In this document: piece after piece, positions 38,701 to 44,744 of the stretch
How positions within the stretch are numbered: position 1 is the stretch's first letter
How the letters are laid out: each line of letters begins with the position of its first letter
Assembly: GCA_023634235.1 (NCBI GenBank)
Contig: JAMKCF010000006.1
Coordinates: 6,664,421-6,728,420 of the forward strand
Length of the DNA stretch: 64,000 nt
Origin: Pisaster brevispinus
Lineage: Eukaryota > Echinodermata > Asteroidea > Forcipulatida > Asteriidae
Reading direction: 5' to 3'
Notes under the pieces: generated by a model
Databases searched by the model: none
The model's input: only the letters and a program-made list of their open reading frames with translations
Told to the model about the DNA's origin: nothing
Translations under genes and position numbers: made by a program

Positions 38701-39679
38701 GTCTGCTTTCATTTTTTATAGAGTTGGCAGCGCCTTTTAAAGTCCTTTTTCAGCATGTAAACACATTGTCCTTAATTTTGGTTGTTACAACTGAAATCAG
38801 CTCATTGCACTTTTAATTTTTTTTTTTTTCTAGGTTTTCAGATACAGATTTCTCGAACATGACTTCATTTCAGAGGGAAATATTTCACAGAAAAAAAATG
38901 GTTCCAGTATGAACTTTACCATCAGTAAGCTCTCAGACTAAAATTAATCAATGATGTCTTTTATCTTTACCAATACTGTATGATACCTTGGAGTAATTTG
39001 CTTCACATTGTGGTGGTATAAGTAGCGTTGGTAGTGGAGGATTTCGTTTTTCACCTCTATTTTTATTTCCTGCTTCTGCCTCTCTCACACCGCACAGAGA
39101 GCTCGGAGTCATTTGAGGGTTGCATCTCACGGGTAAAATTCAACGACATCTATCCACTGAAGCGTTACTACTCGGACTCGCCCCCGGATTATGTGACCGG
39201 CGCGGGGAGCATGCAGAAGTCCCGCTGCAGGGTGGAGGAAGAAATCCCCAATGCAGCCATCCCAGAGAAGCCCGTACCAGCAACCCAAGCCCCAGTCACT
39301 GGAGATCCCAACCCTCTCCCTCCAGCTAAGCGAGCCCTTGCCCCAGGGGACCAGGCAGCTATCGCTTGTGAGTACTGCAATTTTGTAATCATCTCCGAAT
39401 ATAAGATCTGTTCGCATTACTTTAAAAGTCAAGAGAAAGTGGCTTACTCTCCCTGACCCTTGACCTTATCTTTCCCACAATGCAGTTGTCATCATCGTTC
39501 TGCTCATCGCTCTGATCATCCTGGTGGTGCTGGTGGTCCGTCACCTGCACCAACACAAAGGCATCTACCACACCAACGAGGCCAAGGGTTCCGACGATGC
39601 AGGCGACGCGGACACGGCGGTCATGATGACCGGTGCTAAGCAACTAAAACCCGACAAGAAGAAAGAATGGTACATTTAA
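11675..39679 (+). CDS. CNTNAP: Contactin-associated protein / neurexin-IV (Caspr) orthologue, 22 exons, 5' exon missing
   Basis: Single-pass adhesion receptor of the neurexin-IV/Caspr family. Family members act at septate or septate-like junctions and axonal domains, partnering contactins outside and protein 4.1 (coracle) inside. The 22 exons join in phase into 1,261 residues ending at TAA (39677-39679). Order by window residue: F5/8C discoidin about 1-154, laminin-G 1 about 155-345, laminin-G 2 about 360-520, EGF 1 about 534-570, fibrinogen-like about 572-770, laminin-G 3 about 767-930, EGF 2 about 945-975, laminin-G 4 about 980-1130, a Pro/Ala-rich stalk, a transmembrane helix about 1198-1217, and a tail of about 45 residues. 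The tail carries HKGIYHTNEAKG, like the family's 4.1-binding segment, and ends EWYI, a hydrophobic PDZ-type ligand. Domain order and length match human Caspr2 (about 1,330 residues). The signal-peptide exon is absent, so the start codon is not here. I cannot assign it to one vertebrate paralogue. Confidence 0.96.
12291..12583 (+). mobile_element. MITE with AGGGCTCTCCCC ends
   Basis: Starts AGGGCTCTCCCCAGG and ends with the inverted GGGGAGAGCCCT. The inside includes GTTTGGCCGAAGCACGCTAA and AAAAGCCCTACTGTGCAATC. About 290 bp, same family as 18330-18634 and 20955-21150. Confidence 0.88.
12640..12910 (+). mobile_element. tRNA-derived SINE, GTTTTTCCCCATT family
   Basis: Head with GGCTCAGTGG (A-box-like) and GGTTTGAATCCCACC (B-box), body GTTTTTCCCCATTAGGGTTT and TCTTCCCACATC, tail of AATAAAATAAATAAAT repeats near 12885-12915. 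Confidence 0.85.
13143..13339 (+). CDS. CNTNAP: Caspr exon b: core of discoidin domain
   Basis: Codes GGGWTAGTSDLEQYLTIDLG followed by ATQGRYNTDNYVQEYKV, the classic F5/8C core (Trp, LxIDLG, ATQGR). It starts in phase 1 (acceptor CGCAG) and ends in phase 0 (donor GTAAAT). Confidence 0.96.
14051..14220. mobile_element. MITE of the GGGCCCAATTTCAT family, right end missing
   Basis: Starts GGGCCCAATTTCAAAGAGCT and continues with the family core (ATGCTTACCAGAATAAGGTT, GTATCCTGCTTATTTTTGCT). The right inverted end is lost. Confidence 0.8.
14430..14670. mobile_element. MITE of the GGGCCCAATTTCAT family
   Basis: Left end GGTCCCAATTTTATAGAGTC and right inverted end AAGCAGCTCTGTGAAATTGA, with a diverged core. 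Confidence 0.8.
17155..17310 (-). mobile_element. tRNA-derived SINE, GTTTTTCCCCATT family, reverse and truncated
   Basis: Read on the minus strand: GTGGATCAGCGGTTTC, then GGTTCGAATCCCGCC, then GGGTTTTCAGTACTTACC and TTTCCTCCCACATC. It is about 135 bp from Caspr exon c and has no tail. Confidence 0.82.
17447..17588 (+). CDS. CNTNAP: Caspr exon c: end of discoidin domain
   Basis: Codes RYVRFNPTLFIGAPAMRVEVYGC, shown here in part: RYVRFNP and MRVEVYGC. This is the closing strand of F5/8C domains, with the second conserved cysteine. The acceptor is GATAG and the donor GTACGT. Confidence 0.95.
18330..18634 (-). mobile_element. MITE with AGGGCTCTCCCC ends, reverse copy
   Basis: Reverse-strand copy of the element at 12291. 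It carries the complement of AAAAGCCCTACTGTGCAATC (near 18482-18505) and of the ACGCTAA and CCCCAGG words, and ends at CCTGGGGAGAACCCT. Confidence 0.86.
18870..19073 (+). CDS. CNTNAP: Caspr exon d: first half of laminin-G 1
   Basis: Codes TASFDGNTYIKYD, then FQARIRTTHPDGVLLAG and DYLFIQMEGGKIVVSINLG. These are typical laminin-G strands (the 'F.f.T..p.GvLl..g' pattern). Phase 1 to phase 1; donor GTTAGT. Confidence 0.95.
20156..20599 (+). repeat. 88-90-bp minisatellite, five copies
   Basis: GGTCATGAGTTCACTGGCC recurs at 20156, 20245, 20333, 20421 and 20511 (periods 89, 88, 88, 90). Copies differ by small indels (CTATAAGAC or CTAAGAC). The word pairs GGCCAGT and ACTGG with GGTCCAGTG tie it to diverged dispersed copies at about 5780-5850, 24787-24850 and 47290-47350. 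Confidence 0.95.
20955..21150 (+). mobile_element. MITE with AGGGCTCTCCCC ends, truncated
   Basis: Starts GAGTTCTCCCCAGGGTTTGC and keeps GAGCACGCTAA, CTACTTGGTGTTTATC and AAAAGCCCTACAGTGCAATC. It fades after about 21150, with no right end. Confidence 0.8.
22555..22725 (+). repeat. G-rich imperfect repeat
   Basis: Three imperfect units built on CAGTTTGCTGAATTG followed by GGTGGGGTGTGGGGTGGG and a 'TGTATGGaagc' word. Many GGG/GGGG tracts lie on the plus strand. In a Caspr intron. Confidence 0.8.
23462..23562 (+). repeat. Dispersed repeat (GAGAAAGACTCTGCT type)
   Basis: Second copy of the sequence at 6333-6445, with GGGTCGAAACGTCAGGCCAC at its centre. Such GTCGAAACGT words are common at the ends of several retroelement families, but I cannot name this one. 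Confidence 0.75.
24640..24720 (+). repeat. GA-rich low-complexity tract
   Basis: About 80 bp dominated by GAGG, GGGG and GAGAGG on the plus strand. No coding signal. Confidence 0.8.
25323..25507 (+). CDS. CNTNAP: Caspr exon e: second half of laminin-G 1
   Basis: Codes GSLLDDNQWHLIEYKRQRTT and LTVDGVTVATRTNG. The 'LnDgqWH.v...R' motif is diagnostic of laminin-G domains. It is preceded by a 6.2-kb intron, the largest internal one. The donor is GTAGGA, in phase 0. Confidence 0.95.
26076..26434. mobile_element. Two adjoining MITE copies of the GGGCCCAATTTCAT family
   Basis: The first copy starts GGGCCCAATTTTCATAAAGC. Around 26245-26250 it runs directly into a second copy (ATTTCATAGAGCTGCTTAAG). 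The right end is AAGCAGCTCTATGAAGTTGG followed by GCCC. Lies about 100 bp before Caspr exon f. Confidence 0.85.
26543..26823 (+). CDS. CNTNAP: Caspr exon f: end of laminin-G 1 and linker to laminin-G 2
   Basis: Codes VTVGGAPMQHKG, then QFFRGCMQHALL (closing 'F.GCm' cysteine), LEYTCTGDM and SSYLKWMGPNNIQNY. It starts in phase 0 and ends two bases into a codon (AC, then GTGAGT). The last part of this exon and its donor were tandemly duplicated; see 26945-27133. Confidence 0.95.
26945..27133 (+). pseudogene. Degenerate tandem copy of the 3' end of Caspr exon f
   Basis: This stretch resembles 26759-26942 at an offset of 185-186 bp. It includes the last 65 or so coding bases of exon f (TGGATCGGCCCTAATAATAT against TGGATGGGCCCTAATAATAT) and the start of the following intron. 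One base is lost near 26965, which shifts the frame into TGA, and the splice donor has changed from GTGAGT to CTGAGT at 27009. The upstream acceptor-like TTTCATAG is kept. It is best read as a dead exon fragment. Confidence 0.88.
27413..27570 (+). CDS. CNTNAP: Caspr exon g: first half of laminin-G 2
   Basis: Codes VSLKFRTFGADGLFISNPQ and GGYINVGLIDGTPFVIMKTG. The split Thr codon shared with exon f confirms the junction. The acceptor is CCAATAG and the donor GTGGGT. Confidence 0.94.
27615..27809. mobile_element. MITE of the GGGCCCAATTTCAT family
   Basis: Starts CAAATTTTGTAGAGTTGCTT and ends with the inverted GGCTCTATGAAATTGGGAC. The core includes TATGCTTCC and GGTTACCAGCCAGAAC. Lies between Caspr exons g and h. 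Confidence 0.82.
27969..28118 (+). CDS. CNTNAP: Caspr exon h: second half of laminin-G 2
   Basis: Codes LNDGKWHSVRLEMANNIY, the laminin-G 'LnDGkWHsVr' motif, then WTVDGETG and NYFIGG. The acceptor is TTTCCAG and the donor GTAAGT. Confidence 0.96.
28255..28400. repeat. TTTA-rich low-complexity tract
   Basis: About 145 bp of ATTT/TTTA and TATT-type repeats within the intron after exon h, followed by a run of about 16 G at 28432-28447. No gene signal. Confidence 0.85.
28820..28982 (+). CDS. CNTNAP: Caspr exon i: end of laminin-G 2
   Basis: Codes MPGFRGCMKDVYLGNTKVD, the closing 'GF.GCm..v.l' element of laminin-G, and later VDIDTCSLVDW leading into EGF 1. Donor GTAAGT, phase 2. A 12-bp minisatellite begins about 130 nt downstream. 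Confidence 0.95.
29113..29652 (+). repeat. 12-bp minisatellite, 45 units, in a Caspr intron
   Basis: The unit AGTATACTCTGC is repeated exactly 45 times in register (540 bp). Five ATA-type units come first, then a block of ten AGTGTA-type units, then thirty ATA-type units with a few single changes. Each unit contains the palindrome GTATAC, and each junction forms CTGCAG. Because 12 is a multiple of 3 and no stop word occurs, all six frames are open, which makes artefactual proteins. Confidence 0.98.
29877..29983 (+). CDS. CNTNAP: Caspr exon j: EGF-like domain 1
   Basis: Codes CSPNPCANGGTCESDWDTF followed by TCKCTGTGYTGTTC: six cysteines in EGF spacing. The acceptor is GATTACAG and the donor GTAAGC. 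Confidence 0.95.
30169..30367. mobile_element. MITE of the GGGCCCAATTTCAT family, well preserved
   Basis: About 200 bp with both ends intact: GGGCCCAATTTCATAGAGCT on the left and the inverted AGCTCTATGAAATTGGGCCC on the right. The core has TGTGCTTACCAGAATAAGG and GACTGGTATCCTGCTCACTT. Confidence 0.92.
30906..31004 (+). CDS. CNTNAP: Caspr exon k: start of fibrinogen-like segment
   Basis: Codes SCEYEGTMSIDPDGSGPLPP and VMVDCEKQ. The 'IDPDGSGPL' stretch is a Caspr-family signature that opens the fibrinogen-like region. The acceptor CACACAG was chosen over an AG five bases later because the latter runs into a stop. Confidence 0.93.
31075..31399. mobile_element. MITE of the GGGCCCAATTTCAT family, diverged, with another left end just after
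   Basis: Starts GGGCCCAATTTCATAAAGCT and loses similarity toward GTTGGGCC near 31395. A further left end (GGGCCCAATTTCAGAAAGCT) starts at about 31418. Lies between Caspr exons k and l. Confidence 0.75.
31587..31790 (+). CDS. CNTNAP: Caspr exon l: fibrinogen-like segment
   Basis: Codes IFTVIHHDSEERGDVPPG, then YEATLDQLNAIIDMAEYCEQ and KYECNRAKLLNSP. The AYEATLDQ..AIID.AEYCEQ pattern closely follows vertebrate Caspr proteins. The acceptor is CTTGCAG and the donor GTAAGT. Confidence 0.95.
31840..32045 (+). repeat. Dispersed repeat shared with 42730-42915
   Basis: GATTTCATATTCACTACCTA, GTCTATGGGAGGTTCTTAAC and GACAAAGGAAAGAACAAAAG recur, with small changes, at 42736-42890. Here it lies in a Caspr intron. 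Confidence 0.82.
32223..32305 (+). CDS. CNTNAP: Caspr exon m: fibrinogen-like segment
   Basis: Codes GDPYGWWVSHNNQKMVYWGG, matching the family's 'WWVG....YWGG' block. The acceptor is CTACCTGCAG and the donor GTAGAG, in phase 0. Confidence 0.94.
32850..33051 (+). CDS. CNTNAP: Caspr exon n: end of fibrinogen-like segment
   Basis: Codes CECGLFETCYDQKKWCNCDA, then EGLLRHKEFLPVKQLRFGD and RYTLGPLKCRGN. The 'CNCDA......G.l..K..LPV.q...GD' pattern is specific to Caspr proteins. Donor GTAAGT. Confidence 0.96.
33900..34045. mobile_element. MITE-like repeat with CAGGCCTGG ends, beside Caspr exon o
   Basis: GCAGGCCTGGTATTTCATCT, AGAGAGGGCAAGGCCATTTT and a final TTTCAGGTCTAG match the element at 6849-7022. 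It ends about 45 nt before exon o. Confidence 0.78.
34089..34315 (+). CDS. CNTNAP: Caspr exon o: first half of laminin-G 3
   Basis: Codes NTVTFRRREAHLLFP, then MVVSLEFKTTQDSAVLAAA and VKLEMNQPKVIRFTLDYG. The acceptor is AATCCAG and the donor GTTAGG. A MITE relic (33900-34045) ends about 45 nt before the exon. Confidence 0.95.
34805..34970 (+). CDS. CNTNAP: Caspr exon p: second half of laminin-G 3
   Basis: Codes AVNDDQWHHVIVTLDTKEVT ('lnDdqWH.v') and LRLRLTGHFFIG. A run of more than 20 G residues lies about 140 nt upstream. The acceptor is CTTGCAG and the donor GTAAAG. Confidence 0.95.
35380..35613 (+). CDS. CNTNAP: Caspr exon q: end of laminin-G 3 and EGF-like domain 2
   Basis: Codes GFLGCMRSLIVNGRFVDM (laminin-G closing cysteine), then CSGKCDDMPCLNVGKC and TCQCEMTAFEGQYC, the second EGF repeat. 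The acceptor is CGTGTAG and the donor GTGAGT. Confidence 0.95.
35655..35730 (-). mobile_element. tRNA-like SINE head, reverse copy
   Basis: On the minus strand: GGGCTAGATAGATCAGTTGG, TAGAGCGCCGGCACG, then CACAGGTTCAAGTCCCGCTC. The A and B boxes are near-perfect, but the anticodon stem is mispaired. Starts about 40 nt after Caspr exon q. Confidence 0.75.
36004..36189 (+). CDS. CNTNAP: Caspr exon r: start of laminin-G 4
   Basis: Codes EIGSQMEGQSQVTYDVPD, then DDITLAFTTNAASGRLLRVE and DVYQELALQNPQ. The acceptor is TTTCACCAG and the donor GTAAGT. Confidence 0.94.
36621..36748 (+). CDS. CNTNAP: Caspr exon s: laminin-G 4, followed by a GC donor
   Basis: Codes FVTYTYKLGAGDPEILTSE, then YADGKHHYVSVKRNGNEASL ('..dGk.H.v...R.g'). 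The frame and homology end at AAG followed by GCAAGT, a non-canonical GC donor. No in-frame GT fits nearby. Confidence 0.93.
37508..37699. mobile_element. MITE of the GGGCCCAATTTCAT family, well preserved
   Basis: Left end GACCCAATTTCATAGAGCCG, right inverted end AGCTCTATGAAATTGGGCCC, with the family core between. In the Caspr intron after exon s. Confidence 0.9.
38438..38522 (+). CDS. CNTNAP: Caspr exon t: laminin-G 4
   Basis: Codes VDDYEPITKTTSG and TTFQAVKLYIGGQ, the 'l.lGg' strand of laminin-G. The acceptor is CCTGACAG and the donor GTACGA. It starts in phase 0, which is consistent with the GC donor upstream. Confidence 0.93.
39098..39367 (+). CDS. CNTNAP: Caspr exon u: end of laminin-G 4 and juxtamembrane stalk
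   Basis: Codes SFEGCISRVKFNDIYPLK, the closing 'F.GC.srv.fn...PLk' element of the last laminin-G in Caspr proteins. A Pro/Ala-rich stalk follows (PEKPVPATQAPVTGDPNPLP). The acceptor is CCGCACAG and the donor GTGAGT. Confidence 0.95.
39486..39679 (+). CDS. CNTNAP: Caspr exon v: transmembrane helix and cytoplasmic tail, with stop
   Basis: Codes a roughly 20-residue hydrophobic helix (VIIVLLIALIILVVLVV), then basic RHLHQHKGIYHTNEAKG, resembling the protein-4.1 (FERM) binding segment of Caspr/neurexin family members, and the end KKKEWYI before TAA. Vertebrate Caspr2 ends in a similar KKEW-hydrophobic-I. The longer Pro-rich tail of vertebrate Caspr1 is absent. Confidence 0.97.
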
Positions 39680-40025
39680 CACTCCCCGTTTCCACCAACT
39701 TTTGACAATTTTTTTTTTTAACCGTAGTAATTTATTCTTCTTAATTCGTTCAAGGTTCACCCTGTATTTTCTTGTATCCTTTTCAGACGTGAATTTTGTA
39801 TGTTTTTAATCGGAGACTGATTTTACAACTTAAAACTGTTTTACTGTTTTAATTTTATAGAATGGGGGACACAGATTAAAGCAATTCATAACATACAAGT
39901 CTTTCTATTTGATTGGTAAGATAGCAGTAATTCTGGCAAGAGTTTGTCTTACATATTTGCAGGGCTTGAGCTGGTAAGCAGAAAGTTTTGGCCAAGTAGT
40001 AAAGTTAGGTTAGATTGACAATGCT

Positions 40026-40562
40026 TGGGCCCCAATTTCATAAAGCTGTTCAGTAGAAAGTGTTGCTTCAGCACAAACTAGTCGGGGGAAGTATTCACAG
40101 TACTGTGATAACACCAGGCATGGGTGGCTAGTGCATAAAACGTTCGCCTCTAACCACTGTGGCCCTGGTTCGATACCCGGCTAAGGCCATAGGTGAGTAA
40201 AGTTGTGCGTTGGTTCTCTTCTATGCCATGAGGGTTTTTCTCCGGGCCCTCCAGTTGTCCTCCTTCTGGAAAAATCAAACACTTTTTATCTCGGGCTGTG
40301 CTCCGTGATCAATTATTGATGTGGCTGGCTGCCAAAGGGGCCCTTGCATGCCTGCAGCTAGAACACGTTGTAGCCGCATCCTTCGCAATTCAGCTTCTCA
40401 GCTGCTTAGAAGGATGATTAGCCTCTCAAATTATTGTTATTGTTATATTTTGGAAGGGAAGCTTGATTTTCTGCTAGTTGTTAGCACAGTTTTTGCTCAC
40501 CAACTGTATTTTTTGTGCTTAGTTAACTTTGTTGCTTAAGCAGATCTCTGAAATTGGGCCCT
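40026..40562. mobile_element. MITE of the GGGCCCAATTTCAT family split by a SINE
   Basis: Left end GGCCCCAATTTCATAAAGCT at 40026 and right inverted end AGATCTCTGAAATTGGGCCC at about 40543-40562. At about 537 bp it is too long for the family; the middle contains a tRNA-like SINE (40100-40270). Confidence 0.75.
40100..40270 (+). mobile_element. tRNA-derived SINE nested in a MITE
   Basis: GTGGCTAGTGCATAAAACG, then B-box GGTTCGATACCCGGC at 40168, then GAGGGTTTTTCTCCGGGCCC. The flanks are MITE arms. Confidence 0.72.
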
Positions 40563-40674
40563 TGTTTTGTTTTCCCAGTAAGCATTTTATTTTTTAAAAA
40601 TGAGCTTCCGGGTTTTCAACCATTGAACAGGCGTATTTGAAAAGCATTGTTGAAAAGGGGTTGGGATATGCGGG

Positions 40675-40836
40675 CAGAGCCCAAATTCACAAAATGTACT
40701 AAGCATTTTTTTCTTCCGCTAAGCATTATTAGCAGGGAGCCAGTTATGAGCAATATACATTACTTGGTATTTTGGCTAGTAGCCTGTTCTCGCTAAGCAA
40801 CTTTGTGCTGAACAGCCTTATAAAGTTAGACCCAGG
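40675..40836. mobile_element. MITE of the GGGCCCAATTTCAT family, diverged
   Basis: Left end CAGAGCCCAAATTCACAAAA, core AGCAGGGAGCCAGTTATGAG, and right end ACAGCCTTATAAAGTTAGAC. About 115 bp beyond the preceding copy. Confidence 0.7.
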
Positions 40837-41606
40837 TAAAATAGACATTAAATTTGTACAACTAAAATTTTTTTTAAATCTAGCAGTGGGAAAATGAAAA
40901 CTTTTTTGAAAATTAAAATGATTAATGCCTAAATTGGACAATTTCAAATTAACCATTAGCCCATATCTGCCTGACAGGTCACAGTACATAAAAACACTGC
41001 TCCTGCCGAAGCCAACGCAGAACTAATTGTTGCATTTAAAGTTTTTTAAACAATTGTTAATTCTACTGCCTTGCAAATATACCCACTCCCAACAAACTAT
41101 GTACTGTTGGGAAGAGTACGCAATTCTCTTGGTTTCCATTGCTAGTTGTGAAAGACTGATAACGTTGGCATTTTACACTGTTGTCGTGTTCTGAAGGAAA
41201 TCCCACAGTTAGGCTGATATGGGTTCAGTCAGGCCATCTTACTTTGTACGGATTTTATCCGATCTGTTGTACAATTTATGCAAGTGGTGTTTATTACTGG
41301 ATCACGTTAGGGGAAGGAGGGGGAAAGGTGTTCCTTTAATTGTTTCCAATCAGAAAAGTGGATTAATTACTGCTATGAAGGTAGAGAGCTTTGTATTCGG
41401 TTGGTTTTGGATGGATACTGGTTCATCAGTGGTCTGAAGTGGCCTTATTTTTTGATAAATTCAGGGTCTGTGGTTTGCTGTGTGTCGGAGAGAGAGAGAG
41501 AGAGAGAGAGCGAGAGCCAGAGTGAGCATGTGTGCGTGAATGAGAAGGCTTTAAGTTCAAGGGTCGCTTACTAACTCCTTGAATCGTCTGCGTGTAGTCT
41601 TTTCTT

Positions 41607-41612
41607 AATAAA
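41607..41612 (+). promoter_or_regulatory. Candidate poly(A) signal AATAAA for Caspr
   Basis: AATAAA about 1.93 kb after the Caspr stop, followed by a T-rich, TGTT-containing stretch. A weak single-motif call; a second AATAAA with a GT-rich follow-up lies at 48959. Confidence 0.35.
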
Positions 41613-41699
41613 AGTATGTTTTTATTGTTGGTTCTAGATAATTGAGTACTTGATAAGAGGCAATTGTTTTTTAAAGAGTAAGCTAAGTCTGACTGGCTT

Positions 41700-41935
41700 T
41701 TAGATCCATCAGAACTGGTTCTGGTTGGATTTTAGTACTGGATTGTAAATGGAGGGACTTGGTGAGACTAGTTCTGACCGGTTTGGACCAGTCCCAATTG
41801 GTTCAGATTTGATTTCAGTATTGGATTGTAAATGGAGGGACTTAATTAGACTAGTTCTGACTGGTTTGGACCAGTCTGAACTGGTTCAGGTTTTGATTTC
41901 AGTACTGGATTGTGAATGGAGGGCCATAATGAGAA
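41700..41935 (+). repeat. 83-84-bp tandem array, nearly three copies
   Basis: GGATTGTAAATGGAGGG recurs near 41740, 41823 and 41907 (last copy GGATTGTGAATGGAGGG). GACTAGTTCTGAC and GGTTTGGACCAGTC lie in between. Each unit has inverted CTGGTT/AACCAG-like words. Confidence 0.9.
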
Positions 41936-42862
41936 CAAGCCTTGGCCTATTCGTATAACACTTGAATTTTGTACTTTTTTTTGTTTTTTTTGGTGGCTGG
42001 TACTCTTTGCCAGGCCGATTTAAGTCTAGAGTCTGTTTTCACTTCTAGAGAAGGTTGGCAGAAACTTGGTCCATGGTAATTTTGTTGTTGTACACTTTGT
42101 GTAGATACATATATTTCTGGACAAACAATGACTTTGTTGAGTAGTTTTAAAGTAAATTTTGTGAAAACAAATTTTTCCTACGATCCAGAGAGTTGTTTGC
42201 AATTGGAAAAACAATTTTAAGTGTTTTGTTTTTTCGGTGTTCAGTAATCAGCAAATCAATGTTTTCATGTATCAAAGAATTTAAAAATGCATACAATTGT
42301 TAGTACTTTTCGTTTGTTTTTTGGGCATCTTTATGAAAAAATTAATGTAGCTGCTTCATAAAAGTGGGGGAATATCCCCAAGGTCTAAAAGAGTGCACTA
42401 CTGGGGCTTACAGGTGTATGGCTAGAAAATAGTACACATTAGATACACAATGAGCAGTGCAACGTTGTGTAGGGCTTCAGTCATGGGTAAACAATTTTGT
42501 TACAAAGACATGTACACCATCATCAACAGAGAACTATAGAATAACTCCTTGCCGATGTTGTATTTGATTAATTTATGCATACATTTCTATTCTCGGCTGA
42601 TGATGAACAAGATGATTGATTAGTTGTTTGTCCATCATCAGTTTTTTTTGTCTACAAATGTTGGGGACTATTGCTGGGAACTATGACAGTTACAAAAGAA
42701 GATGTACCCAGTGCTTCCACTGTCGAGTCACTGGGTGATTTCATATTCGCTACCTGATGGAGACCGAGAACAAAACAGAAAAGGTAGAACAAAAGGTCTC
42801 CACAAGGGAATTCTACAGACTGGAGTGCTCCAAAGTCTATGGGAGGCTCTTAACTACAGGGA

Positions 42863-44738
42863 CAAAGGAAAGAACAAAAGATGTCTGCACAGGGATGCAA
42901 CAAATAGAATGTGTGTTCCCAGGACTGAAGCCATACACAGTGTATGAAAAAAGGGAATATAAACAACAAATAATTACCACTATGGGGGAGAAGAGATCTT
43001 CAAAAGTTGTACCACCTTGAAAATGTTGAAAACCTTTAACGACCCCTCAGCAACTTATATTCTTTTAAGATCTTTTAAGATCTTTTAAAGATCTTTTATA
43101 AATTTCACTCTAATTAGTTTCAATTTTTTTTTTCCCTTTCTGGGAAGCGTTGTTGGAGCTGAAAGAACTTTTTTTTATTGAATTTGAACAAACAAGACAA
43201 ATGCAAACCTTTTGGATTTAAAAAGAAAAATTTAATTTTATTCCCACTGCTATAATTTAAAGTTTCTTCAGGGGTGGGTGAAACTCAATGACAATTTGGC
43301 AGGATTGAACTTCAAATTCGAATTAGAGCACAATATGTAAAAATGTCAAGGATTTTAGCCTTTTTTAAACAAATTTTTTTATCCGCAAATTTACTTGAGG
43401 CTTGTCAGATATTTTAAAACAGCATTATTATCCGTACTTGAGCAGATTTATGCATCTCAATTATGTTTTCAATTTAAAATTTTTAATTGTTAACTGCACA
43501 TAACTGTTTAGGGTTCAATTTTTTAATTATTTGTGTTTTGCTTTAATTCCAATATTTCATCGTTGGATTTAAAAAAAACCCCAAACAATTAAGTTGTATT
43601 AATGCAGATGTATAAAATCATTCTAGTGGAATGAATTATGCAGAGATTTAGGACTTAACTTGTGACTGAGGCAGCGTCGGAATTGATGGCTTCTGGCTAT
43701 GGCCAGATCGTTGAAAATGTCTATTCTTTAACATTGTCACTGGAGCCAACAGCCACAGCCATAGCCATAGCTGCAGTTTCTTCAATCGGACATGGCTTCA
43801 TTCCACCAACGTTGACCAGAGCCATAGCTAGCCAAAGCCGCTCATTTTCAGCCATAGCCTTTTGTATGGCTGACAGTCTGGTATCCCACTTATTTTGGAG
43901 CATACGCAGGTCTGGAAACAGGAGGGTGCCTGACTGTTTGTCTGGTACCCGAAATCATCTAGCTGCTTTGCAGAAGAAACGTTGCTTATCAATTGTATCT
44001 GCTGTTGGTAAAAAAAAAAGAAAACCGACAGGGAACCAAGCTCAATGCACGCTGCCTGATATTTTGTATGGTAATCCATTTCTTACCATTTTCCTGCGCT
44101 TGACGAATGTTGGTGGAATTCGAGCAGAAACTGTTGCTCAAAACATTTTTCTGTGCGTAGCAACATTTTGTTTGCTTACCAGCTTTGATGAAAGTAGGCC
44201 CTGTGTGCCTTGCAGCTCTATGGAAACTAGGGGCATCTGGAAAGGTATTGAGGTTTCCAAGCTTTAGGATAAGTAGATGCAGAAAGGTGACTCAAATACT
44301 TTAAAAGGAGTAAGGGTTACTTGTTGTGTAACTAGTTACTTGTTGGATACCTAGTTACTTGTTCGGTACCTAGTTACTTGTTCAATACCTAGTTACTTGT
44401 TAAAGTCCTGAATTGAAAGTTTAGAATGGAGATGGTATTGGAAGTTGTCGTTTAGAATCCCACCAGGTTGTGAATACTTAATAATGAAACATCAGATATT
44501 TGATAGACATTTATATTCAGTGTGCTTTTTATTTCTTCTTTACTGTAAAACATATCTGTTAGATATTTAAAAAAAAGAAAGAAAGACAAATACCAAAAGA
44601 GGTGTGGAACGGGTGTGTCGGTGTGGTGTTGGGGGCTTCAATCAAATAGTTTTGGATGTATTTATTTTCTTTGTTCGTAGAACCACTTGACCTCTGTGCA
44701 ATGCTTATTGGCGGAGAATGAGTTCATGCAATCTGAAG
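42863..44738 (+). repeat. Tandem duplication, copy 1 (about 1.88 kb)
   Basis: Read side by side with 44745-46620 at a constant offset of 1882 bp, I found no difference, including low-complexity parts and MITE-like pieces. It contains a repeated GATCTTTTAA word (43066-43098) and a short TAGTTACTTGTT array (44325-44402). It also contains a 201-codon open frame (43662-44267) lacking an ATG start (it opens at GTG) and recognisable domains. Confidence 0.95.
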
Positions 44739-44744
44739 AAGAAT

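Larger units (their letters stand above)
39680..42862 (+). other. Caspr 3' UTR and downstream DNA
   Basis: After the Caspr stop there is no further coding signal. The stretch holds MITE/SINE relics (40026-40836), a GA dinucleotide run (41490-41512), a candidate poly(A) signal at 41607 and an 83-84-bp tandem array (41700-41935). The 3' UTR end cannot be fixed from sequence alone. Confidence 0.55.

Noticed and set aside
42757..43020. 87-codon open frame rich in Lys/Glu, with a partial repeat at 44687-44902
   Set aside because: It begins in a dispersed repeat also present in a Caspr intron and shows no domain; repetition again comes from the tandem duplication.
43662..44267. 201-codon open frame, repeated identically at 45544-46149
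   Set aside because: It starts at GTG, not ATG, has no recognised domain, overlaps palindromic MITE-like sequence, and the two copies are identical because the whole 1.88-kb segment is doubled.
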